Part shown: piece by piece, positions 35,691-47,100 of the stretch
Position numbering within the stretch: the first letter of the stretch is position 1
How the letters are laid out: every line of letters begins with the position of its first letter
NCBI GenBank assembly: GCA_014904845.1
Contig: MU119248.1
Location: 1-64,000 of the forward strand
Origin: Acephala macrosclerotiorum
Taxonomy: Eukaryota > Ascomycota > Leotiomycetes > Helotiales > Mollisiaceae
Reading direction: 5' to 3'
Length of the DNA: 64,000 nucleotides
The notes under the pieces: generated by a model
Seen by the model: only the letters and a program-made list of their open reading frames with translations
Told to the model about the DNA's origin: nothing
Databases searched by the model: none
Made by a program: the position numbers and the translations under genes

Positions 35691-36797
35691 GAGTCTTGAG
35701 CATGTTCACTTCCACAACCTTGCTTTGAAAGAGCTAGTCATGGACTTGAGTGCTTATATTAAAAACGTACTAGGTTTTCATTACCAAGCTGCTGATCAAT
35801 ACAAGCTCCGTTTCCAAACTGGATCTAAATGTCTCGACAGTCGAGGAACTAGCAGGCAATAGCCAAAGTTTCGAGGGACTTGGACAATTTAATCGCCGAT
35901 TGTCACGCCATAAGGGCTTACGTCTTCACGTAATTGACACCAAGTGCTTTCCGGCAAATGTAGAAAGAGGAACAGGTTGAAGATACAGAGCGTGTTCGAA
36001 GGAATTAGACCTTGTTCAAGATAGGCTGTCTGGGGACTCCTCCGATTTAAAATTTCCATTGGAAAGCCTCCCAGTGATTAATGTGGAAGAGGTATGGAAA
36101 CAATATCATGCTCCGGCGTGCTGTAAAGTGCTGGTTGTAGCTTCTATGCGCCTCTGCGGCGTCGAAGATAAGGTACATTGCGGTTCGCTGTCGGCGCTTG
36201 GCACTTGGGATATCACCAGAACCCTTACCGCATTGGAATTCTTGGAGATCTCGAGACGAGCTTTCTAGCCTTGAAGAAATCCATTATTGGATTGTTCCTA
36301 TGGAACAAATGAACATGAAACTGAGGCAAAGTCTGGTAAAGCCATAATTTTAATCGTGCGGAAGCAAGTTTTGGTGACATACAGGTCCTGGGCAATATAA
36401 TTCTGCAAGTCAGACTCGCGTAACAACATTAAAGCAGCGACAAGACCCTGGGAGTTCGGATTCGCTTCAATGAAGAGGTTCGTGACGTTGTAGCTGCTGG
36501 GAAGGGTTCCATTCTCACTTGAAAAGTTAGGAGTTTAACTGAGGTAATGAGCATTACTTTCCATTCACTTGCAAGCCAGATTATCCGTAGCCGTTCATGG
36601 AGAGACTCTCATAGGACGAGCTGAGCGGGATATGCTTCCTAGATTTTTACAAGAATCCTGAATATAAATACTGCATTATTACGCCATCCCTATTCGTCCT
36701 TTTATATCATCAACTTCACTATTTCAGATCTTACCAACCCAACGGCATAAAAAATCACTCAGTCCTAGCATTCAAAAAAAAAAAAAAACAATCCAAC
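35691..36797. other. Mostly intergenic; promoter of the small secreted peptide at the right
   Basis: It contains an unplaced coding-like stretch (listed separately) and, from about 36655, a TATA-like aatataaatac, a pyrimidine-rich leader and a run of 15 A just before the peptide ATG. Confidence 0.5.
35990..36268 (+). pseudogene. Unassigned coding-like stretch
   Basis: One frame reads ELDLVQDRLSGDSSDLKF, LESLPVINVEEVWKQYHA and CKVLVVASMRLCGVEDK before ending at 36268. Its composition looks protein-like but there is no start, no motif I recognise and no partner exon. It may be the remnant of a larger gene. Confidence 0.2.
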
Positions 36798-36929
36798 ATG
36801 AGGCTCTTCAGCATTGTCCTTATATTCATTGCCGGCCTTGCCGCTGCTGCCCCAGTCGAACACGGTGTTGACTGCCACGAGGATTACGCTGGAGAGGCAC
36901 TTGAGGGAGTGACTGCTAAGGCATATTAA
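36798..36929 (+). CDS. Small secreted peptide, 43 residues
   Basis: A single-exon frame starts at the ATG at 36798, in the good context ATCCAACATG after a run of A, and ends at TAA 36927-36929. It opens with a clear signal peptide, MRLFSIVLIFIAGLAAAAP, cleavable after the alanines, leaving about 24-26 residues beginning VEHGVDCHEDYAGEALEG and ending VTAKAY. The mature part is acidic with one cysteine, so it cannot form an internal disulfide. A TATA-like box lies about 130 bp upstream. No repeats or Lys-Arg sites suggest a processed RiPP precursor. It could be a small effector, a signalling peptide or the first exon of something longer, though no good donor site follows. Confidence 0.5.
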   Translation: MRLFSIVLIFIAGLAAAAPVEHGVDCHEDYAGEALEGVTAKAY

Positions 36930-38468
36930 AGTCTGAGTACTGGATAAGCGGAATTAGTATTCACTACCTGGACAATCTGATTCTCGCAAACTAAGCGGTC
37001 TCGTAGTTGGGCTGGAAGAGGAATTGTGATAGGACCCTAGGCTGCGAAGGTCTTGGGAGATGTCTTTTGCTGTTGGATGGTCCTAGAAGCAGGGTGGGGG
37101 AATGGGTGAAGCATAAGGGTTTTGGAAATGTCAGAATGCAATCTTCGAGCATGCACTGCAATAGCTGTGAAGAAGTCCCGGAAACCTCGAATCTGAATTC
37201 GAAACCCGCGCTGCTGTTCTTGAACAATGCCGTTACGATCCAAGGTTGACTAATTTCTGAATCATTGCTCGCTAAAGTGTTTAGAATGATATTCGATTCT
37301 TGAACTTGATTGAAAAATGAATATACTGGCTCGAATCCAGCCCCTTAAACCACTTTCAATTTCTAGCCATACATTTTAAAGCTCACTTAAAAAGTCACCG
37401 GCTCTGAAATACACTCCTTCTCCATCTCTCTGATGCTGAATTATTAGCAACGATACAAACAATAGTATATCCCAATTACGCTTCGATAAGTTTGCAAAAC
37501 ACTTAATTTTTCCGGAGGGCAGAAAGTTGGTTGAACTCGTCACGAAGTGAATCTTCCAAATCAAAGACCTCCAAATGAACTGATATTGCATTCGACTGCC
37601 GTTTATTGAAGGAGCAGGAACCTTGAAGCATAAACTCAAGAAAGATTCCCGACTAGTAAGTGATGAAGAGAGATACGACGCACAAGTACGGCGAAGTCTC
37701 ATATCGATGCTTAAGATCTTTAATATCTAGTTCTACCAGAGAGCCAAACCCTTTCATCTCGCTTCAGGAAACTTTGTGCAGTTAAAGCAGCAATAACGAG
37801 GGATAAGTCAAGCACTTTGAGGCTGAAATAGCCCCTCACTACCTACGCAAGCTCATGGATATTATCTGGAGAACTATATTCCAGACGGCGCCTGCCGCGT
37901 GGTCGTTACCAGAGAGTTACCGACCAATAGATAAGGCCATTATGCAGTCAGCAAGAGATGTAGCTCAACATCTTCATCCAGGCGCTGAGATGAACGAAGA
38001 TTGCCCTCATGACTTGAATGTGGATCCTGTCTCTAGGATTTAAAATTGGAGCGCTGATACGAAGGTACAGCGATAATCGTATCTGACTTTAGCATCTCTC
38101 GATTTACATCGGCCCCTTGGTAGCTTAAGGGCATAACTTGATCTAAACCTTATTTTTAAACCTTATTTTTAGTGCTATTCCTTATTCTTAGCGCTATTCC
38201 TTATTTTAGCGTTAATTTTATTTTAGGGGACGCTATGCGCAAGGCATTGCGGGGTACTGCGGGGGAATGCGGTGGTGGTAGTGCTGTCTGCGTTTCGAAG
38301 TCCCCTGACCTTGTATCGAAACCCTTCCCCTTGCCTAAAAACCACGACGACATCGATCTCAGCATCTCCATTTCCTACCTGCAATCTCAATTACACCGAA
38401 GTCCACCTGGTCGATATTCTATCTATTATTCTAGGAGACCCTCCCACGTGTCGCCCAAACCACCAACC
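36930..38468. other. Intergenic, with a short tandem AT-rich repeat near 38150-38215
   Basis: Small open frames (for example 37007-37249, 37376-37702 minus and 37855-38043) have no recognisable content. Near 38148-38210 phrases like ccttattttta and gctattccttatt recur two or three times each. Confidence 0.4.
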
Positions 38469-39080
38469 ATGGCACTCAGGCCCCCCCTCCACATTCGCAG
38501 CCCTCCTCCGCTCACCTCACCTGAACTGCCGACCCCTCACCTCCTCCACGTCCGACAAGTCCTTCCTCTACCGCGTCCTATCAACCGAGCCTAACACCTG
38601 GGCCCAAAGCACCACCGCCTCTTACAGCCCCTCACCCAAGACATCGACAAACACGTCGACGGCCTCGTTGGCTCTCTCCTCGCCGTGATCGTTTGTTTCC
38701 CCCCTGCTGTCATCATAAACAGAAAAGCCCTAGCAAAGAAAGGCAAAGATCCCGAAATGTCAGGGAAAAAATCAAAGAAAAGGCTACGAAACTAAATTCA
38801 TTACTTGAGCTTTAGAAGGGCATTCGGAGTAGCGGGCATGCATTCCGTCCGTCTAACTTGTTTTTCGTTCAATGATGGGGCGTTAAGGTTGTATAGACGT
38901 ATAGGATTTAAGAAGGAAGGAAGGAATAGGGAGGTTTCTAGGTATGGCGGGAGGTGGTGGGATAGGGTGTTGTTTAGTGTACTTGAGGATGAGTGGGGCG
39001 TTTTGAAGGTTAGGAAAGAGTTGATGAGGGGCGAGGAGTGGGGCAGAGATGGGGGCGAGGGGATGGCGAGGTTAGATTGA
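38469..39080 (+). pseudogene. GNAT-family N-acetyltransferase relic
   Basis: An ATG at 38469 leads into a run of seven C, where a one-base change breaks the frame. The next frame reads STFAALLRSPHLNCRPLTSS and SFLYRVLSTEPNTWAQSTTA. Another shift leads to TQDIDKHVDGLVGSLLAVIV, then a TAA near 38792. The C-terminal part, MHSVRLTCFSFNDGALRLYR with RIGFKKEGRNREV and GGRWWDRVLFSVLEDEW, is the acetyl-CoA-binding end of the GNAT fold (RimJ/RimL-like). Two frameshifts and a stop make it inactive. Confidence 0.65.
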
Positions 39081-39522
39081 GGGTGAAGGGTGGTGGGGTA
39101 GATGTGATGTGTAAGTATGAGGTACTAGATAGATGCAAGACTTGTGGGGTACACGAGGCAAGAGATGGCAGGAAAGAGAGGTGGTACTCTACACTATTGA
39201 AGTGCGGGGTTCAGCTCTTGTCTGCCATAAACTGAGCTCGCATGTCTATGGTTACAGTCGTGTCCATTTCTGAACTCTGTCACCAGAGAACGGAGTTTGA
39301 TTGCACCGAATGCTAACAAAGGAGTACAAGAAACTTGGAATAACGGACTTTAACCATATCAAATGCTGAAGAATCGAATACACACTGCCCAAACAAAATG
39401 AGAAAGAAGATACATGGCCTTGAGTTCACCTCAACTCTATGCATATGCGCTCACCTTTGATATCTCTCCAGCAAACTAGACTGATACGAAGCGTGCTACC
39501 GAAGCATGCGAATCGTCGAGCA
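39081..39522. other. Intergenic, nothing recognised
   Basis: No supported gene or repeat. Confidence 0.4.
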
Positions 39523-40621
39523 GTGGTCTCCCTCTCTTAAATTCGAGCTTCAATTGTACGAGCAGATGAGACTCTTACACCCGGTGTTGTTTTCGTCGGC
39601 GGGACCGCAGGGACCGGAAAAGCTGCCCCGACTGCCTTGGTATCCGAGAAGACATCAATCAAGCTGTATATCATTGGTCGTGACAAGGCCAGTCGCAAGC
39701 CATGGTTAGAGGAGTTGCAAGAATCCAATCCGAGGGCTGAGATCAACTGGCTAGAAGGCCAAGTGGCGCTACTCGCCGAGGTGAAGCGATTGTGTAGGGA
39801 GATCAAGAGCCGGGAGGATAGTATTGACATTCTTTTCCTCTCCGTAGGATTTCTTCCCTTTATAGGGCGGAGCGGCATGTATGATCCTCCATCAGCTTGG
39901 CTGAGGTCACAATCAACCCAGTCAACGGGCTCGCCACTCCATAGAAACCCCCGAGGGCTTCGAAACGTCTCTGGCCCTCTTGTACTGGAATCGCATTCTC
40001 TTCATCCATCATCTACTGCCTCTCCTGAATATAGCTTCTTCCACTCGTCCAACATATAGCCGCCCTCGAGTTATCAGCATCCTAGGCGCAGGCTTTGAAT
40101 CCACCAATATTCCACCCGATGACCTTCGGAGCCCGCTGGACTTCAGCTTTCAGGGAGTCGTAAAGCAAGCCGGGACCCTTACCACACTCGCTATGGCACA
40201 CCTCGCAGCAGAACCTCCAACCAGAATATTGTATTCATCCATAACCACCCAGGCGAGGGTGAAGACTGAAATCTTCAAGAATGGTTGGGGCGGAAAGTCT
40301 GCGAGGATGCCGGTATCTGCTAAGACTGGTATGAGTCCAGAGCTGTCTGGGGAAAGAAGTCTGTATTTGTTTTCAAGTGCGCAATTCGGTGGGAGAGGAG
40401 TTTCTTTGCCAGAAGATGTGGCAGGCGGCTTGGCGGTCTCGAAGACAGACAGAGGTGCATTGTTCCTAGTGAACGAGCATATGGAGTGTATACAGCAAGA
40501 GTATGTGCTTGAACAGCTGCAGTTGAGCAATGCGGAGGAGAAGATCTGGCAGAAGACACGAGATGTTAGCACCATATCTTTGAAAGAGACGTTTGGAACT
40601 GGAGCTTCTCGAATCTGGTAG
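39523..40621 (+). pseudogene. Relic of a short-chain dehydrogenase-like protein
   Basis: The frame beginning with GTG at 39523 (where an ATG is expected) meets a TAA within six codons, then reads RASIVRADETLTPGVVFVGG and TAGTGKAAPTALVSEKTSIK, a Rossmann-like glycine motif. LYIIGRDKASRKPWLEELQE and DSIDILFLSVGFLPFIG follow. After an unresolved junction near 39880-39950 come ETPEGFETSLALLYWNRILF and RPRVISILGAGFES. An open C-terminal half runs to 40621. The layout matches fungal SDR-like proteins in secondary metabolism that lack a classical YxxxK. The early stop and unresolved middle junction indicate decay. Confidence 0.6.
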
Positions 40622-40833
40622 TGACTCCTCCCTTTCATATCTCCTTGTTATTCAGCCTCCCACGTCACCAATGGAATGTTCAACCGCTGTCCTATTTCTC
40701 AGCCTTTGACGGACATCAAGAATGAGTATGCGGACCATGTACCGAGTGCTGTGCTGTGCTGTGCTGTTGTGGATTGGTGGGAGTTCCACGACACCCCGCG
40801 AGTGTTGGTGCAGGCAGGGGTAAGAAAGATGTA

Positions 40834-41257
40834 CGAAGGTTCCGGCATAAAGTGATGAGACTATAGGGCATTTTGCACAAAATTAGTGCTCTCAAGGTAA
40901 CATTATCATTATAAAAGCGCTGTAAGCAGTATATTTAGCGATTATGTACCCTGTAATTACAGGGTATCAACACTATCGGCGCCACTTGAGCTTAGACAGC
41001 CATTTTAAGGCATAGTGCCTGGAAAGCTATTGTTCCAGGGCATTGATAGGCTCAAACACCCTAGAACAATAGGTATTATATCCCTGGGATCTACCAAAAC
41101 CTTGCAAGTACGCTTTTAGGGCATACAGCCTAAAAATATAGCACTTTTCAGGGCCTTTCAAGGCCTTTCAGATTAAGTTTATCGCTAAAATCGCGTCAAT
41201 TAGTGGATGGAGGGCCAGAATGCCCTGTAGTCTCATCACTTTATGCCGGAACCTTCG
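40834..41257. mobile_element. TA-flanked miniature inverted-repeat element (424 bp)
   Basis: The ends are inverted copies over about 45 bp with only two mismatches, both C/T. Each end starts CGAAGGTTCCGGCATAAAGT and continues GATGAGACTA, and TA stands directly outside both ends (40832-40833 and 41258-41259). This is the signature of a non-autonomous Tc1/mariner-type element. The interior has further short palindromes, such as taccctgtaattacagggta near 40946-40965 and repeated agggca/tgccct words, and no coding frame. The near-identity of the ends implies recent activity compared with the other two elements. Confidence 0.85.
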
Positions 41258-41396
41258 TACGCGCTTGAAATGCCCCCACACACGACACTCGTGAAGCTGG
41301 GATGCCCTCGAAGTTTCGTGACCTCTTTCTCGCGTGAAGATGTCAACCATCTTTCTTCAACATCACACCAAGTCTCGGCGACGATGCACACCCACG

Positions 41397-41425
41397 ACCT
41401 GACACCTGACACCTGACACCTGACA
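41397..41425. repeat. ACCTGAC heptamer, four tandem copies
   Basis: The heptamer acctgac is repeated four times without interruption. It is an ordinary microsatellite-like array with no gene context. Confidence 0.8.
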
Positions 41426-42027
41426 ACTCGTGAGATTGTGGGCAGAGCGATCGTGCGAGATGCTTTGATCATATGTCACATCTCTCGCAATGGGATCTCG
41501 GTCTTGATTTGCGTTGGTTACGTAGTACGTTGTTCTTCCCTGCATTTTAGAGGGCATTCAGAAACTTTGCACGTGCAGGCTGACTGTGCCTGAGCCAAGA
41601 CAAGCCCTGCCCGTAGTTGCGGAAGGAGCCAGCTCTGCTCCGCACGTTCGGGAATTCAACCCTGGTGGACGCTCCAGATGGAGTAATCAAGGTCTTTCAG
41701 TTAGTTCGAGCTCCAGCTTCTCAATCAGTATGATACGTACTTCCAACGATGAGAGCATCGTCACAGCTAGAATTTCAAGCAAGTATGCTTTATCATCACG
41801 TCTACATTGCTCCTCGCTGCATTTGTATAAAGATTTCCATCATGTCTTCTCTATTCAGTTCATCGTCGTATGAGCGGTCTCGTCAATACATCAGTACAAC
41901 TGGCACTTTTAGACCCAAACTTCACAGCGTCGACCACATTTTCCCAACAGAATCAACACACCTTTTACACCAGCTCGAGCCCACCTAGACTTTGATCAAT
42001 ATTCCGCAGTTCTCCATATCCGCTCCC

Positions 42028-43788
42028 ATGGCGGACATAATTCGAGAAGCACCCCTCGGCCACGTCTTCTATCTTCTATCTGGCAATCTACTCTTCCAGT
42101 ACCCGGAAGAACGAGTTGATTTCGTCCTTCCCGTACAATATGCCGCTCAACTCAATGCCAGCAATGAGAAGCAGCCGATCTCACGCACACAGACCTCGAC
42201 CTCGACCTCGACCTCGACGTCCTCTTTGGATGCAGGTATTGATTTGGAAGGTCTCGGCATGTCCTGAACCAAGAGCAGAGCAGAGACCATGCCATACAGC
42301 AACGAGAGATTCGAGGCAGAGCAACAATTAGCACTAGAGCGTACAAAGGCCATTCCTATCATGGCAAAAAAGACGAGCGATGGTATCATCCTCGTCGACT
42401 AGTACACTACAGATAGCCCGGCCAATCCTCAGAACTAGAGCAGCGGCAAGAGAGCTTTCGTCACTTTCGTGATGTGTGCTTACACCTACCTGGGTTGTCT
42501 ATACCGGATCGTCCATCTACAATGCCAGTGAAGGAGGTGTCATGGAGCAGTTTACTGTCAACCCTACTGAAGCTGTTCTACCATTATCCCTCTATGTCCT
42601 TTCATATGGTGTCGGGCCTCTCATCTTTGCACCTCTCAGCGAGATCCCTATCATCGGACGAAATCCATCTACTATCTTACATTCATCTTGTTCTTTGCTT
42701 TGTCGTTCCCTACCGCCGTCGTCGATAAATTTGCCGGCCTTTTGGTTTTGCGATTTCTCTAAGGCTTCTTTGGTAGCCTAGCTCTCGCTAACGCAGGTGC
42801 AACCTTCTCCGACATGTACTCGCTCTTGTACGTCCCATATACACTCTTATGGTGGTGTTCGCAGCATGGGGAGGACCAGCATTGGGGCCTCTGATGGCTG
42901 GGTTCGCAGTTTCGGCTGAGAACTGGAGGTGGTCGCTTTGGGAAAGCGTCTGGATGGCTGCACCGATGCTTATTGTCTTGCTCACCGTCACACCAGAGAC
43001 GTCGACGCCAAATATCCTCCTTCGACGAGCCCAACGACTTCGAAAGCTTACTGGAGATTCTCGACTCCAGGCTCGAAGTGAGATTGATCAACGCCATCTC
43101 ACCGTCGCTGGTATTGCGATCGATGCTCTCATCAAACCTATCCAGATTACCATTAAAGTCCCAGCAATCTTCTTCGTCAACGTTTACACCGCCCCCTTCT
43201 ATGGTATATACTACACCTTCTTTGAGGTCTTCCCTTTCGCCTTCCCACCTATGTACGGGCTCAACCTTGGAGAAGTCGGCCTCGCATTCCTCGTGTGTCA
43301 AGTTGGCGCAACACTCGATGTTATCATCTACTTCTCCTACTTGCGGTGGTACATGATACCTGACAACCTCAAGAACGGTCTCCGATAACAAGAACATCGC
43401 CTAGTGCCAGCAATCTGGTTCCTTCCTCCTGCCCACCGGCCTGTTCATATTCGCATGGACCTCGCGCCTAGATATTTACTGGGTCGTCCCTCTTATCGGA
43501 GTCGTTATCTTCGTCCTCGGCACCTTCCTCATCCTTTAGAGCGTTTTCGTCTACGCCACACTCTCGTACCCGAAATATGGTGCTTCATTGTTTGCTAGAA
43601 ACGATCTGTGCCGATTTGCGATGACTGCGGGGTCGATTCTATACGCACTACCCCTTTTCGTCAATTTGGGTATTGGAAAGGGTGTTTCTGTCCTCGCTGG
43701 GCTGAGCACCTTGGGGATCTTTGGCATGGTTGCTATCTATCTCACTGGTGCCAAGCTCAGAGCTAGATCTAAGTTTGCACAGTCTTAG
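42028..43788 (+). pseudogene. Relic of a DHA1-type MFS multidrug transporter
   Basis: The ATG at 42028 starts MADIIREAPLGHVFYLLSG with FQYPEERVDF, the usual N-terminus of fungal DHA1 drug exporters. Two TAG codons near 42400-42440 stand where the family has Trp. SSGKRAFVTFVMCAYT and, after a frameshift, YTGSSIYNASEGGVMEQF, LSYGVGPLIFAPLSEIPIIG and AWGGPALGPLMAGF follow. A TAA near 42762 stands where Gln is expected. TPETSTPNILLRRAQRLRK is the central loop, and the C-terminal half is open to 43386. A TAA there and a TAG near 43538 follow before the end at 43788. A CTCGAC repeat (42193-42222) lies in the N-terminal region. Confidence 0.75.
42193..42222. repeat. ACCTCG hexamer array
   Basis: About five copies of acctcg lie within the N-terminal part of the MFS relic and would encode a Thr-Ser repeat. 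Confidence 0.75.
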
Positions 43789-44120
43789 GTTGCCATTGTT
43801 GGATCTTGCAGATTTCATGTCGGATATTATGCAGCGACCGCGGCATGGCGGCATCTACATCAAGATGTACAGGCATACTAGTTCGAATCATCGCACCCTA
43901 TCTTCATCCAAACTGCGGTTATCGCTTCTTTGTTTTAGATCGTTCTCCTATCGAGATACTTTGTATTAGTACACTGCTCTTGTCTTGTGTTTCTTATATT
44001 TCTGGTGTTTCCTTCGATGCTACGTTAATAGAGAAAAGTTCAAGAGTAGTGGGGCAGTTCTGTAGTAGATAGTCTGTAATTAATACATTGATGTTTTATT
44101 TCCTCGTTCTATCATAGTGT
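43789..44120. other. Convergent 3' region
   Basis: Spacer between the convergent MFS relic and the DUF3433 gene. No gene is seen. Confidence 0.5.
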
Positions 44121-47100
44121 TCATATTCTCATATTCAAAAGCTCATGCCCATCGCTAAAACTGTCTGCACCCTGCGAAACCCTCTTTCCGTCGTCCACAA
44201 GTTCGATTCCCCATCGAGTGTCCCCATGACTACCCGCAAAGTACCCAATAACTGCTTTCGTGTCTTCACCGCCTGGTTGTGTATACCCAGATCCTTTTGC
44301 GTTTTCCGCAAGAAGTTGATTCTGCTCTACCGTCTCTCGAAGTTTTGGACTGTCGTAAACCAATGCGAGAACCGACGCCAGAGAGTCGACGTCTCTTGGC
44401 AATGTCTTGAAGTAATTATGATCGACAAGGAAAATGACGACTGTGATGAATGCCAGACAAACAAGAATGCCTAGACAAATTGCCACTGCCGCAACAGACA
44501 TATCTAATCTATACGCTGGCTTCGAAAAAGTAGCTTGAACCACGCTACTGATATTTGTAGGACCGTTGAAGTCCTGGTATGCAGAAGTTTCGTTCCCAGC
44601 TGCATTCATAATCGGGCCCAAGTCTGCTGGAAGACTATAGTTCAAGAGCTGGTAAGCGCGCCCACCTCCACTCGCAGAGTCTGTTGAGACGAAATGCTGG
44701 AAGAATGTTGTGAATACTGATTTGGCGCTGTTCTCTAGTGTTGCGGGGTCTAGTAATGCTGAATAGTTGCCTTTTAATGTCGACCAGGTAGCGTAAGACA
44801 TTAGGTCTGCGTTGAGGCCGGTCATTTTAATGGTGTACATGCGGTCGGCGAGTGGCTCGTCGTTGTAGCCCCATCGCGCTGTGGATATGAAGCGTTGCGA
44901 GTCTGCTGCTCCTAGGAGGGCATCCATGAAGAGGTAGCCATAACTGACTGTGATATTTACCATTGAATTTGGGCTGTAAAGACTCATTGCAGAAAGTGTC
45001 CCATTAGCACCCGGCGTGATGTTATGTTTGAGATAATAATCACTCCAAGCTGCTTCATGCGGCTGTGGTTGCTCCAATAAGGTGAAATTGAGCACAGATT
45101 CATCATCTTGCTTCACCGTAACCCTTGCTTTCGATGATTCAATGATCGGCTGACAGAGCAGCACATTCACCTCCGGTATTTCTGACCACAAGTAATGCAC
45201 TTCTGTACTGCCGTTTGGTTGCTGCCATTGATCCGGAAAAGGCTTGCCTACTATCCACTTGATGGTTATGTTTCGTAATAGTGTGCCGTTGGTATGCGTG
45301 TCTTGAGCACCGTGCCCTGCTTCTCCTACCAGTATATCAGCTGCGTCGCCCGCTGGTGCCCAGTAGCCGAGGGCTGCAAGCCCAGGCTCTCCATCGGTAT
45401 CATTTGCACAACATTGCACTCTGGACGGATTGGAGAAGAAAGTGCTCGATAATCCGGTAGTGGAGTTTGTATCAGAAGACAGGAAGAAGATTGTTTCAGC
45501 AGCCCCGCTGAAGAAGGCGCCGAGCTCGTACCCGGTCTTGTACTCTTTCTCGGAAGTGGTGACTGCGGAGAGGCTCCATAATGAGCTGTTCGTTAGGTCC
45601 CAGGTGGTGAGCCAAGTGCTGGTGTTGCTCATGTCGACTGGTTCGCATTCCAACCTGCCTTGAAGACCAAACGTCTCTAGAGTGATATTCGCGGCCTCGT
45701 TCAGGATGGAGGCGTCAGAGGCAGTTATTGTGGGCAAGCTGCTTATATCCACAGGTGTGAAGCTCCAGTCGGAACTTGTCCAAGGTAGATTCGATCCAGC
45801 GTACGACAACTGATTGACCGCTGTATACATCCAACTCAGGAACGCCTCACTATCTCCGTATAGTTGAGTCAGGATTGAGCCAGTCTCGGAGTCTCCAGAA
45901 TCAGGATCTGCTGGAACAGGGACATTGAAGACCTCAGGGATAGCTCGCAACATTACGCTTCGCGATAACACAATATCACTCTGTCGACTTCCGATATCTC
46001 GCTGCCACAAGGCAGACATGCTGACCGTGACTGTTCGCGGTTAGCAGTCATCAAACTTCTCGCTCCGAGGGTGTGACCTACAAACATCAACAAGTGCTGC
46101 ACCAATGCAGACAAAAGCCAACAGCCAATGTCGATGACGAGCTGCTTTCCAAATTGATGACACGGGCGACAGGGTATTATACGATAGCGCCGGGCCAACA
46201 GAAATGGCAACAGGTCGTTTTGCCATACTGACATAAGGCTGCACGCGCTTGAAGGTGCTTTCAAGAGCTCTCCACCAAAACCTGATAGCGACAGCGACGA
46301 GAGTTGGGATTATCGAGTACGGAGCTAGTGAGGTGACGTAAAGGTTTTTGAAAGTTATTGAATGTGAGTATACCAGACCTGGTTCGTACAGTCCGGGCAG
46401 TCGAGATTTTGCAAAGAGAACGCTTATGGCAGCTATCAAGGATGTGATGACCAAAAGTAATGCCAAGCCACCCCAGCCTTTGAGGACAAAGGGACGCCAA
46501 TCTTTTGAGTAGGCTTTGGTAGGTGGAGGAGGAAAATCCTTCGAGGCTAAGTGCTGTTAGCAGGGAGTTCATAATCTGAATGTGATAGGACATACACCTC
46601 TGGTTAATGCCGCTGTCCTCGACCATGAGACTGCCACGATCAAGAGCGAAGGTTAGGGACTCCAATCTCCTCTTGATCAGTGCAGCAGGCAAGCGATCAA
46701 GTCCCTGGAAATGAGAGGAAGTTGTCTCTCTCTTCAGAAGTGAAGTCATTGATGTGGCCGGTCCAGGATCTCGATCCAAGTTCAAAGGTCGGCGTGACAG
46801 CCGAGAATGATAAAACACCAACAAGGTAAGGATAGCGGTGCCGAAGAGAATGGCGGCTAACGTAATTCCAATTCCAAAACTTGCGGCTATTCTCTGCTTG
46901 TCCTTCGTGGTCATCCCTGACAGAGCTGGGGAGCTCAGCGGAGTACTTTTGCCAAATCCAGCAAGTACTGATTCCCCAAAGAAGTGCTGTGCTACCTGCT
47001 GCGCTTTTGGGATGAGATCTTGGTCATCGAGCATGGCTTGCACATCGTAGGCGTACTTGGCAGCAAGTGGAAGGGCGGGACCTACCCAAGATGATCCCAG

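Larger units (their letters stand above)
40622..42027. other. Intergenic with a miniature element and microsatellites
   Basis: Apart from the element at 40834-41257 and the short repeats listed separately, no gene is supported. A GCTGT pentamer run lies at 40746-40767. Confidence 0.5.

Noticed and set aside
36798..36929. Calling the small secreted peptide a RiPP precursor
   Set aside because: It has no repeated core and no Lys-Arg processing sites, and the UstYa-like neighbour is dead.
42193..42222. The CTCGAC array as a regulatory repeat
   Set aside because: It lies within the former coding part of the MFS relic and would encode Thr-Ser repeats, so it is an ordinary coding microsatellite.
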